Shown here: piece after piece, positions 46,159 to 56,256 of the stretch
Position numbering within the stretch: position 1 is the stretch's first letter
Layout of the letters: each line of letters starts with the position of its first letter
Assembly: GCF_019649055.1 (NCBI RefSeq)
Contig: NW_026570233.1
Coordinates: 1,426,001 to 1,490,000, forward strand
Length of the DNA: 64,000 bases
DNA from: Paramacrobiotus metropolitanus
Lineage: Eukaryota; Tardigrada; Eutardigrada; Parachela; Macrobiotidae
Direction of reading: 5' to 3'
Notes under the pieces: model-generated
Told to the model about the DNA's origin: nothing
The model's input: the letters and a program-made list of their open reading frames with translations, nothing else
The model's database searches: none
Made by a program: the position numbers and the translations under genes

Positions 46159-47825
46159 GTTGTGCTAGCTTCTCTAAAAGATTCACTTAATCATCCCAAC
46201 TCGATCGATCGAACGCTTTACTGAAATCCATCATTTGCAAATCCTTAGGGATTAACCCACAAGTTGTCCGCGCATGTTGAAGAAAGAGACACAAATTGTT
46301 TTAAGAAGAACGACACATATCGCCGAATAAATTTGCTATTAAAGGCGCTTTTTTCCTGGCAGAAATCACCCGTAGACATTATAGTTGGGAGCATTTACAG
46401 CATCTACGAATCCCATGAGTGAACCCGAGATTAGGCACTTCACTGTGTATATGAAGCGTTCGCTCTATCGGGATGTTTCTTGCTAAGTAATGTGACCATT
46501 GATAAAAATCGGTAATGAACGGGAAACCCGTAACGGTTTACATTCATCAGCGGTGCACGTAAGCAGGAGATGCCAGCTGATGCACCGCTCGTCTTTATCC
46601 AGCTCGTGAGCAGTCAGTAGGGTTCCATCCTTCACCTTCAGAGAACAATTAGCTGACAAATATCTACCATCCATATCCTCCGGCTTCCCTGCCGTTAGCC
46701 GGTCTTACCACACGTGGGAGGAGTGGCTGAATGGCGTAATACACTGAAAGACATCTTCATCATCAGATTCTGCAGTATTCTGATATTGTTTGGTATCTGT
46801 ATAACGCTTTTGCCTTCTCAGATTAATGACTGACTATTTTGAATATCAGCGCAGTCGTGTATAATAGCGGTTTCTATTCAAGCCATACAGGGCGTGATGG
46901 CCATGCTAATTAAGAGATCACATGATATAGAAACTATTGTTCTCCACCAGCAACAACAACATGCACCGGCGCCAAGTTCCGTAAGCCCGCGACTAGCCAT
47001 GCCATTCACAACTGGCCGTAATTTTAATTTTTACAAAATACTGACAAAATATAGATTCACACTGAAAACATTTCAAAGAAGTGTTCACATTGAAAAGTAA
47101 TGCAGTACAGTGTTAGTATAATGCGTATACAGCACAGTGTGAACCCTGCAGCAAAACCATTCCGCTAATGGAGCGATTCTCCGGGTTTGCTCATGGTTTT
47201 GTTTCGATCGAGGCCGTTAACTGTTGGGCCTTTCTCCCAGCATCACAGCAAAAACGATCAAACGACAGTGATGGTTTAAACACAAAGTTACAAACCACTA
47301 TTACATTCATAATGTTTATATCGGTGTGGTTATATTTATGATCCTATCACCAAAGCAGGTAGCACAAAAAACTGTAGTTTTTAATCTAAGGTCACGAGGT
47401 AAACTGCTAAAAACATAATTAAGTCAGGCTGCAACGCACCGCTTCTTCTTAATTCCGCACACGTATCATAACTACATATTTCAAATTGATTTTCTTTTTT
47501 TGTACTCGCGCATTTAAAATTTTACGATGCTACTGTAGGCACTGCGTTGTACGTAGGGCAATCAAGTGACCGACCCACACACATTTCTGGAAACTTGTTT
47601 TACTTGTGCAAACAGTGCAATTCCACTTAAGCGCAAGCAGTAAAAATCGTCCATACCATTCTTATCCTTAATTTCTGAAGGCAGTTCAAAGTAGAAAGTT
47701 AACCTCACTCAAATTAAAATGGGGCCAAGCAATGAACTCGCAAGATGAAAAACAGTATGTACATTATACAAAGTCTGCCTTATAACCTTTTGTAAAGGGC
47801 TTTTCAAACTATTATCAGGTGTGAA
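46159..47825. other. spacer between GPCR paralog 2 and W-F-x-G precursor genes
   Basis: Contains only one weak candidate exon (46483-46674, listed separately). Otherwise AT-rich with no domain on either strand. Confidence 0.4.
46483..46674 (-). CDS. possible exon of a cysteine-containing secreted protein
   Basis: A minus-strand frame includes YLSANCSLKVKDGTLL and CISWHLLLTCTADEC, with four Cys. A possible acceptor (ACGGCAG) lies just upstream. The A-x-C followed by a D-G spacing is faintly like cyanovirin-N homology domains, but no partner exon with the other half was found. Could equally be chance. Confidence 0.25.
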   Translation of the reverse strand: MDGRYLSANCSLKVKDGTLLTAHELDKDERCISWHLLLTCTADECKPLRVSRSLPIFINGHIT

Positions 47826-48394
47826 TCAGCCGATAAACCATGCTCCTTGAACAACATCCCATCCGTAGCGCGACGGTGTCTTGGATTTTCTCTCGGTGAT
47901 TCTCATGGGGAGGCGCATCTTACTGCTAAATGACAGCCGAATCCGGGCTCCCGACGGCGGTGACAGCAGCGGCATCGGCAAATCCACGAATCGTAATGGT
48001 GACCTTTTGCGCAGTAGACGACAGAGGAAATCTCCATGGCTTCCACAGTCTGCACAAAGTCATGCGTACTTAATGGTTGGAACTGGTTGTTTGAAATCAA
48101 ATAGTACGTTTACTGTGCGCCGAAGAGGTTACAACAAAAGCATTAAAATTTTTTCGTTTAGTTATTCGCAAAGCAATCAATTTGACCTTTCATACTAACC
48201 AAACCATACAATGACCTTTTACACATACTAACCAAACCACATTCCTTAAAACTGTCTTAATTAATGCGATCTTTTAATTAGAATTCCTTAATAACAGTGC
48301 AGTTTGACCTACCGTTATTGAATTCGGAAATGGCGAGCCCGACGGTCAGAAATAACATGAGAATAGTGCAGGAGAATATCCACCGACCCATCAT
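47826..48394 (-). CDS. secreted peptide precursor ending W-F-I-G
   Basis: Two exons: 48394-48313 (82 nt) and 48049-47826; phase-1 intron of 263 nt; 101 residues. Exon 1 is a signal peptide (WIFSCTILMLFLTVGLA). Exon 2 has two Cys (DCGSHGDFLC), a dibasic site RKR followed by SPLRFVDLPMP, and ends GWDVVQGAWFIG-stop. A terminal Gly before the stop is the usual donor for C-terminal amidation. The gene is clearly related to the one at 49644-49990: same exon structure and phase, KR-SPL(R/K)F, (D/E)(L/I)PMPL and GWD(V/A)VQ..WF.G. Inferred: amidated neuropeptide or hormone precursor. Not assigned to a named family. Confidence 0.72.
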
Positions 48395-49167
48395 AAACTA
48401 CCGGACATGGTAATGATAAACGCTGTTGAAAATCTATCCAACCTATGTGAAGAGAAACTCAGTAAGAGAGCAGACTCTACGTACTCGCTTTGATAATGTG
48501 ATGCTTTATGGGGTCGGCTCACGCTGAATCAGCCGGACAACTGCACAAAACGACAACTCTGGATGGAAGTGGAGCGAAATTAACAGTAGTCGCCGACTTT
48601 TACGTTGAGATTGGGGATTTTATGCCGACGTGGACCGCCTGCATCCCGGATGTTGTCGGCACGCAAAGGCCAGATGTTGAATAGAACAGAGATTTTATGC
48701 TAATACAGTAATTTTGTGGATAGGGGTGCGAATGCAGAAGCGTGGGATGCCTCTATCGGCGTCCAGCTATTAATACCCTTTTCTCGCTAATCGTGAGCTA
48801 CAGTCCACGCCAGCCGTATACGGAAACAGGTGAAGCTACCCGATGGGCGTCAAGAACTACACCATTAACCAGAATCAGTTTTATTAGTCTTGATTCGTTT
48901 TTGAAAAACTAATTTATGAAAGATTTTGCTTTACCAGACTGAAGAAAATTCTGTGTCCAAGGATTGTGAGTGCTGCAGCTGACACCGATGTAACTTAGCG
49001 TTTTGCCGCTTACTTAGTTTAGTGGTGCCACTCGTTTGCATGAAGAGCTCTTTTGTGAAACACTTTTGGTGAAACGCTTTGCAAAACAACCAACCGCTAC
49101 CCAAAGTCCCCACAGTTTATTTGCATGAAAACACGTATGGTACATATAAGGGTCTTTCAGAGGCGCA
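48395..49167. other. spacer, upstream of W-F-I-G precursor gene
   Basis: No gene seen. It is the probable promoter region of the minus-strand precursor gene; no TATA box recognised. Confidence 0.4.
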
Positions 49168-49322
49168 GGCAAGCATTCCCTGTACTTGCTGGCGTCACCA
49201 CGGCTGGAGTGGAAGTTACGGCACTACGTATGGTTAAATCAGACGCGGTACATAAGCACCTTGTTTAGCCATAACGTAAAACTCCAGCCTGGTGACGTCA
49301 GCAAGTACAGGGAGTGCTTGCC
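49168..49322. repeat. palindromic MITE, family A copy 3 (best preserved)
   Basis: About 50-nt inverted arms: the left end begins ggcaagcattccctgtac and the right end, reverse-complemented, reads GGCAAGCACTCCCTGTAC. The core matches copies 1 and 2 in the opposite orientation. Length 155 bp. Located 0.3 kb downstream of a peptide precursor gene. Confidence 0.85.
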
Positions 49323-49643
49323 TCAGCCGTTGAATTCCCCTGTATCAGTGTTTTATATAACAATCTGTTTCGAAACTTTATTCCAGGACGAAATGCATAA
49401 AAATACAGCAAAACAAAGGTTAAGCGACAAATGTTTGAAATGCCTCTGCTGGGAGCTGTTACTGTCTACGTAGACACATGCTGAAAAGACTGACAATGCA
49501 GCAACGTGGTTTTGGCACAGAATCATATAGCGGGTATCTACCGTACTGTAATTTTAAAAAAAACGGAAGAGTACAGTGTACAGGTTAACAATAATAATTT
49601 GCTTGTTGAAATCAGAACATCATTGATGTATGCGATATGTTTG

Positions 49644-49990
49644 TCAGCCTGTGAACCAGGAACTTTGAACAGCATCCCACCCAAGCCTGGAGAAGTGTTT
49701 CGTCTTTGGTCTTTTCAGTTGAACTGGCGGACGTTGATGTCTAAAGCAACGGACTCGCGGACTATGTGCCTTTATAGCCAGCGGCATGGGAATTTCAATG
49801 AATTTCAATGGTGACCTTTTACCAGGCATTCTGCCTTCGAAGTCGTTATACTGCTCTGCAAAACGAACAGAATTCATACGTGTGTATCCGCAAAACCATG
49901 AAACGATTTCTTACCAGATATTAGGGGAGTGATCAATGCTGTAAAGACCACAAAAAATAGGGTCCACCGCAACGTTATAACAATCCTCAT
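49644..49990 (-). CDS. secreted peptide precursor ending W-F-T-G
   Basis: Exons 49990-49915 (76 nt) and 49855-49644; phase-1 intron only 59 nt; 95 residues. Signal peptide LRWTLFFVVFTALITPLIS. After an acidic stretch (EQYNDFEGRMP) comes the cleavage site GKR, then SPLKFIEIPMPLAI, a basic linker, and the C-terminus GWDAVQSSWFTG-stop. It is paralogous to 47826-48394 throughout the region after the dibasic site. If processed as usual for neuroendocrine precursors, one long amidated peptide, or shorter ones by further basic cleavage, would result. Function unknown. Confidence 0.72.
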
Positions 49991-51155
49991 CGTACACCGT
50001 TCAGGTCATAGAGAACGTGCGAAGCGAAGGAAAGGAGCGAAGTGCTTAGAGGATAATTAAATTAAAGCACGTTTCGCCGTCGTTGCTTTCAACAGACCGT
50101 TATGCGCCACGCAATAAGCGAGACAGTATCTTAAAGGTCAACTTGCGGAAATGACCATGCGGTTTCCGTTCAATTTTCGTTCGAGGTCATCTAAAGCCTA
50201 TCCCAATGACCAAACAGAAAACTGCAAGCATGACCCAGCAGGTAACATCAGCCAAAGAAATACTCAGGAACCGTTTAGGAAATTATTTAAAATTATGTGC
50301 CAGTAATGCCGGTGTCAAATCCCCCGCAACTGTTGACTGAGACAAAGCCTGTCTGCATCTCCGTTGTAAAGACTACTCACATCCTGCTATTTTAGTCCCC
50401 TTTATTGCCTGGAATGCACGCAATGCCAGTATTTTCTGTGATTATTTAGAGATGCGAAACTGTTCTTTTGAAGCACGCAGATCATCTGCTAATGACGGTA
50501 ATTACGTCAGACTGACTCAACATAATTCTCGCTCTTCAGTTGTCAGAACTGAGGCCGAATGCCCTTAAACTGCAGAATGTACGGATCTGTGAAGGACGGA
50601 GAACCAAGCGAAGTCGGTCAGGCAGTTCTGAACTTTCGATGTCCGCTTATTGTGGAATCGCACAAATGCTCGAAACACAAGCTCATTTCCTCAGGCGTCA
50701 AATCGGCGGGGAAACAAGAACAAAGCACACTTGTAATATAACAGAAACAGGAAATTTATATAAGATCTGCACCGTCATACCGTGATTATGGTTATTCGGC
50801 TGGTAATTTATCTGTAAGGAATCACTCGGAGCATGGTGCTCCTTCCCTGAGCTGAGCATATATTCCTCGCATTAAAATAGTTAATAATAAGTTCCTTAAT
50901 TCGCTAGATCTTTATTTGGATCCATAATTATCACGGGTATATCTACGTAGATATTACTGCTCGGATGTCGGTTCCCTAAGTGTCGGATTAAAATATCTTC
51001 ATATAAATAACGATCGTTTGTTTAATTGTTCGGGTGGTGCATGTTTGAGAGAAGTGGATAGCGGGAACAGAACACACATGCCCGTACAAGTAGGCAATAG
51101 CAGCCCAGACTATCTTTATGGCCACAGCATCTCGCCTGAAAATTTTTAGATAGAT

Positions 51156-51196
51156 AAAAGTATTTATCGAAAAGTATTTATCTTTAGTATTTATCC
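51156..51196. repeat. three-unit tandem repeat
   Basis: Three imperfect copies of a 13-14 nt unit (aaaagtatttatc). Confidence 0.7.
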
Positions 51197-52027
51197 AAAC
51201 TGGCCCTGCAAATTCGCAGCTGACCAGAAGGCGACGCCGTTACCAGCGCGTGATGCGAATTCCCAGTGCAGCGAGTGCTGTTCATTTAGAGGCCATTTCT
51301 TTATTTCATAAAATTTTTAATGCAAGCGTGCTTGTTAGTTTGCTTTCTAAACGCTACTGAGCTGAGAACGACTAAAACAGCCAAGAGTTTTGGTACCTAC
51401 TGAATACTACAGCACTATGGAGTATGCGTATTACAATGGAATACTGCAACGTAAGTATTATTTACCTTGTGCTGCAGGAAAAGTAAAAAATACAGATATA
51501 TTCACAGCCCAGCTAGTTAAGCTGCTGCTTAATGAATTTTTACGCTTAATATCCCGGACTGTACCGTATTAGCACTACTGGAGCAGAAAAAAACGTTTCT
51601 GTCTGAAACGTGACGGGAAAACAAGTAATTATTACTTTAATTATTGATACCAAAATATATCGTTTTCCAGTGTGCACTGTTGTCGAAAACGGCTTAGAAC
51701 ATATCGGTGCCAGACCGGGTAAAATTTATTCCTTGGCGTTTGCGTCATGATGGCCGATTTTGGGCTTTTTATAAGTTCCATCCTTTATTCGTGACCATTG
51801 TTAGGCAAACGAAAGACCTTCGCACTTGCGTCAAAGTCATCCAGGCGTAAAGCAACCTTTGAAGGCTGTCATAGTGCAGTACGTACACAAAACACTCTAT
51901 GAGATGTCTCAAGTTCCCTTTAACGATGGTCCCGATCAGCATAACGATTACGTAACCGCAACCTACACGCTCCAGGTGGAGTACATATAAAACCATTAAC
52001 TAAGGATTACGAGTGGCGGACCAAATT

Positions 52028-52140
52028 AATCCCTGTACGTGCTGCCGTCACACGGCTGTAAAATATGACGTGGCGCCTGAAATTGCGCTTATGTGCGGAT
52101 TTGCGCGCACCCTTAGCCGGGCGACGCAAGTACAGGGATT
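52028..52140. repeat. palindromic MITE, family A divergent copy 4
   Basis: The ends aatccctgtacgtgctg and, inverted, AATCCCTGTACTTGCG match the termini of copy 3. The core is diverged. About 113 bp. Confidence 0.65.
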
Positions 52141-52675
52141 ATATGGGAGCGTCGTTGTCGGTGAGGGATCATTGCGCTCAAGGCTGAATTACGTATTCCA
52201 AGCACCCGATACATTACTACGACGCCTGTGTTGGGGCTGTTGCAAAAGACTGATCCGTTAAGTATTCTGGCGAACCGGAAAGGCCAGTGTGAAAAGAAAT
52301 TAAAGTGTGGGCAGGTATGTGTGCAAACTGATCCGCTCACCAACTGCGCACGTCGTCCGCTCACAGTCCTTACCGCTTTTATCCGCCCACCGGCCCGCCC
52401 TGGCTACGCTCAACAATACAGCTCCCCACTGTTATGCGCCATGTGATAATCCCGATAATTCAAACTGGGAATCTTATCCTGGCATTCCGCGGACCGGACA
52501 ATTGTGTTCGGGGAAAAGCAGGAATAATACCGGGTGTGACAGCGCGCTATGACTTCACATTAATATCGACCCTACATAAGCACAATATTCCGGCAATGTT
52601 TCTCAGTTAATTCATTCGCCGTCCAGCGGTATCGGTGGGTGGTCGGTTACTCGTTAGCTAACTTTGGTAATGCTG

Positions 52676-52683
52676 TATAAAGG
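52676..52683 (+). promoter_or_regulatory. TATA box of W-F-L-G precursor gene 1
   Basis: TATAAAGG, 73 nt before the ATG at 52749. The spacing allows a transcription start near 52705 and a leader of about 45 nt. Confidence 0.5.
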
Positions 52684-52748
52684 TGCGCCAGAAAAACCCA
52701 TCGCGTCGCACTTTTCTTTTACCGGCTTTAGAACTCACATTTGTAGTC

Positions 52749-53126
52749 ATGTTTCTCTCAGTATTCCTTGTTGTTCTTTGTGGATGTTGGACGGTGCGCG
52801 GCGCACCCGTCTTCCATATGTTTGATGAATCCATCCCGAATTCGGCTCCGTCGCTCATCCTTGTACAGAATGCGCCATACCGCTCTCTTTACCTCACCAA
52901 TCCCGATTTAGCCAAACGACCGTTTCCCCGTGGTGTACACTATTACGGCGCCGCCAAAGGTCACAACCATCGACGCCACCAAGCCCTGTCAACGGCGGCC
53001 GGTCAGCCGGTGCCCCGGAGTTTCCTTGTGGCGTTGGGGGAATTCACCAATCTCAAGACAGCCTCAACCACACCGGTGCCTGTGACACGACCGCCACGAA
53101 ATCAAGGCAACTGGTTTCTGGGTTAA
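52749..53126 (+). CDS. secreted peptide precursor ending W-F-L-G (1)
   Basis: A single-exon 125-residue protein. The start ATG at 52749 puts a signal peptide at the N-terminus (MFLSVFLVVLCGCWTVRGA); the frame is open further upstream, but the TATA box at 52676 supports this start. The body includes PSLILVQNAPY, a dibasic HRR site, and GQPVPRSFLVALGEF, and ends NQGNWFLG-stop. A plus-strand paralog at 54644-55057 shares PS(L/I)IL, G(Q/R)P(V/I)PR, ALG(E/D) and the same last seven residues. The terminal Gly fits amidation to WFL-amide. I infer a neuropeptide-like precursor; it resembles the minus-strand pair only at the tail. Confidence 0.7.
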   Translation: MFLSVFLVVLCGCWTVRGAPVFHMFDESIPNSAPSLILVQNAPYRSLYLTNPDLAKRPFPRGVHYYGAAKGHNHRRHQALSTAAGQPVPRSFLVALGEFTNLKTASTTPVPVTRPPRNQGNWFLG

Positions 53127-54501
53127 CCCGTGATTATGTAAATTATATGGACCGTTGGTGAATAACTACACTTGTATGTGGTGATGCTTGCCTAGCGTTA
53201 CCTTTCTGTCAGTGTCTGACTGTCTGCCGGTGTTTCTTACTGCGGTACTGGTGTCGCACGTTATCAAAAAACTTAACTAGATTATTTGGATCACTCGCTG
53301 TTGCGAGTGTTGACACAATGACTGCAATGAGCTGTGATTGTTCTTCTGCTTTTGTTTTGCGTGAAATGTAAGATATACAGCAATAAATTTTTGGTACTGA
53401 TGAAGAAAAGTAGATGAACGCTTAAGATAGTTAATAGCTAAATAAGCCATATCGAAGAAGAACGTTGTGCAAAATTAAAGTCTTACAATGGCATTGATGA
53501 CTGAGTATTTTGTCTCGTAATGAATCGTTAGCACGTGCTTGCTATTTTTGTTGTATAAAAGACCTTGTAAACCTACTGCTTATCTGTGTAAATACGGAGT
53601 AGTGCATTCTTGAAAGGGTTACGCATTGGAAGTCAGACCAATGTAATTATGTTAGTAAAACAAATACATGTACGAATATACTAGCAAAACAACTACATAG
53701 TATAAAGTATTACAGATATATTATGGCACACTATGTGACTATCACAATGCAGTGGCCGTATTTCAGGCTGCGTTAGTGAGCACAACAAGATAAGGCGCAC
53801 CCTATCTATTGTTTCTTCATGCCGACGCAGTATCTCCTACACAAGGCGTAGCGGAAAGTTCTGATGGTTTAAGCCAGCGTTTTCGATTGCGTTCGCTTGC
53901 GCCTTTCCTTCTGTGTTTAGATGGACTCGTAACCTAATCTTTGTGTATACAATCAATGGAATGCGTTAGAAAGATCAGTGCTGACGCTAATCGTGGTTTG
54001 TCAAGATAGCCAACTCAATGCACGTGTCCTTCATTACATCCAGCGCATGCGTCAAGCCGGAAAGGTCAAGGCGGGATACCGACTCCTACGAGCACGGTTT
54101 CTGTGAAGTCTTGTTGTCGGCAAAGGATATATGTATTATTGTTTACAGACGGTGTAACTGCAGTCTGCATATACCAATGCAGCATCAATCATACTATGGT
54201 AGCATTATTGTTACGGTTATACCTGCATAAATATTTCCAGCATAAGCTATTTTTACAGCTGCTCTGCTAAGAAACTAAGAAACCAAGGAAATTACAAGAC
54301 CCAAACATTCCATTATCTAGGTACACAACAATCAAGAAAATATCGTAATGAAAAATTTGTACGTCAGTTGGACGAAAGGGCTAAAGTAGGTGATGAGGAG
54401 AAAATTAATGTTTTGGCTGCGAAGAATAACCACACGGGAAACGAACCGCAACCCCAAGGGGCGTGCCCCGCGACCCCAACCCCACGTTCGCGAACTGTGC
54501 G
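53127..54501. other. spacer between the two W-F-L-G precursor genes
   Basis: It holds the 3' UTR of gene 1 and the upstream region of gene 2. The forward frame at 54018-54230 shows no domain. No gene supported. Confidence 0.4.
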
Positions 54502-54509
54502 TATAAATA
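54502..54509 (+). promoter_or_regulatory. TATA box of W-F-L-G precursor gene 2
   Basis: TATAAATA, 142 nt before the ATG at 54644, in a locally GC-rich stretch. Confidence 0.5.
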
Positions 54510-54643
54510 CGAATAGGGATTTCACTGCGTTTTATTAAGCCCTCGCTTTGTTGGTCGTTCGAGAGACGCCTGGTCCGAAGCACTTTCTAGTACGATTACA
54601 TTTTGTGCGAAAGGTATCTCTTTTTGCCTCGACGAGCGCGCAA

Positions 54644-55057
54644 ATGGTAATCATGTTGCGAGAGTTTGTTCTGCTTTTTCTTTTTACCGAAAGCTTGGTG
54701 GTCACCGCAGTGCCGATGATTCGCATTCTGGGCCGTCCCGATATGGATTCTATTCCTTCCATCATTCTTCTGCCTCGATGCATTTCCGTAGAAACTCCCC
54801 GGCTGGCGCTTCCATCAGTTGCTGATTCCGTTGATTCAAAGAAGAAGAGGTCGTTACACCAAAATCATCGCTGGTTTAGCGCTCGATCTTCTCCAGTGAC
54901 CCCTGTGAGTGGAAGACCGATTCCTCGAAATTCCATCATCGCATTAGGAGATCTCGGAAGCCTGCGGTGTATAAAGCAGACTGATACCGTAGTCACGTCG
55001 ACGGTGGTGCAACAAAGCAGCCAACAACCGGAACAAGGCAACTGGTTTCTCGGATAA
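54644..55057 (+). CDS. secreted peptide precursor ending W-F-L-G (2)
   Basis: A single-exon 137-residue protein if the ATG at 54644 is used, or 134 from the ATG at 54653. The signal peptide is MLREFVLLFLFTESLVVTA. The body has a PSIILLP block, a polybasic KKKR site followed by SLHQNHRWF, then GRPIPRNSIIALGDLGSL, a Thr/Val/Gln-rich stretch and EQGNWFLG-stop. The final heptapeptide equals that of the gene at 52749-53126, though the codons for Leu and Gly differ (CTG GGT versus CTC GGA), which points to selection on the peptide. Inferred amidated peptide hormone precursor; receptor unknown. Confidence 0.7.
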   Translation: MVIMLREFVLLFLFTESLVVTAVPMIRILGRPDMDSIPSIILLPRCISVETPRLALPSVADSVDSKKKRSLHQNHRWFSARSSPVTPVSGRPIPRNSIIALGDLGSLRCIKQTDTVVTSTVVQQSSQQPEQGNWFLG

Positions 55058-56256
55058 ATGCTTGTAGATATGGAAAGGTCATACATATCTGTAGTTCGTT
55101 CTATTTTAGAGCTCTTTAAGTGAGATTAAAAGCTTCATCAAAAATTGTGGTATCTTACGACAAATTTTACCAGTTTTTTCGTTTCTGTTTATGTTTTGAT
55201 GTACAAAATGGATACATTGTACAGGATCTGTGTTTCTGTAGTGCATGTACATACAATACAGTACATACCATATTTTGTACAATTAAGGAACAAAACTTTA
55301 CGAAACAAGCCACTTTTAGCCAGCCTTCAAGGCTTCAAGGTTAACAGCTGTTCTAGGAAAAAAAGCAGATTACAGAACAATCAGAAAGTCTGGATAATGT
55401 TTCCGGTAGTTCTTTTATTGAGTTAGTGCCTGGATTGTGGATAAATTATCTCTATTGATTCGCTCCATACAGCTTATGGTTATCAAAACCTATGCGATAT
55501 CGATTTTCCGGGACTAATCAAACTCTGCAACATAGTCACTTTTGTAATACACGCACATCCATAATATCTGCATCATAATAGCACACATATTACCGGCATA
55601 AAAACTCCAGCCGATTTTTTCAAAGAAGAATACTTACAAATAAAACACTTTCACAGCTAATGCAAAAGTTGCAAGCTTGCATCGATGGAGGCAAGTCTGA
55701 ACTGTAATCCAAACGCACCCTCAATACAAAAGCCAGTTCCAGTAGGAAAACAACCGTACACTGGATACCGCCACAAATCCTAAAGCCCAGCAACACGATC
55801 CGCTAACGCACTGCCTCCGCACACACAACACAGCGTGTATTTGATTTCTTGATCGTGCCGGTTTAAAGCCCAACAGTCCCCACTGATAGGTCGACCGGGC
55901 ACGAGGCGGCCTCCCATCGTCCGCATCCTTATCCGGCGTCTCCGTTTGATTAACTCCCCAACTCGGGCGCAATCCAGTCCCGTTCCTTTCTTTCTCTCCC
56001 TCTCTCTATCCTTGAATAGTTGTATATATATACAGCACTGGCCTTTATATCTACGTATTCACATGTGCTTGTGTTTTTTGCACATCCTCATCCGGATGTC
56101 GGATTTGCGCCTGACTTCCCGTGTTCATCGTTATGCCTAATCGGATGCCGGTACATGACGCGCGCGCCCGGGGATAATCCAGTTGGCGTGATGTGGACAT
56201 AAAAGATTACTGAATTTCCTTTACCGCCACGCTTGTACAGGAGTCTCTGCAGCACA
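55058..56256. other. spacer upstream of SLC7 gene
   Basis: No gene seen. A pyrimidine-rich tract is at about 55982-56012. The SLC7 promoter and 5' UTR probably occupy the last few hundred bases. Confidence 0.4.

Larger units (their letters stand above)
49991..52675. other. spacer between the minus- and plus-strand precursor gene pairs
   Basis: No confident gene in 2.7 kb. It includes a three-unit imperfect tandem repeat at 51156-51196 and the family A MITE relative at 52028-52140. Overlapping forward frames at 50540-50785 contain several Cys but no domain or signal peptide. Confidence 0.4.

Noticed and set aside
50540-50785. Cys-containing forward frames suggesting another secreted protein
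   Set aside because: No signal peptide, no convincing splice partners, and two overlapping frames are equally plausible.
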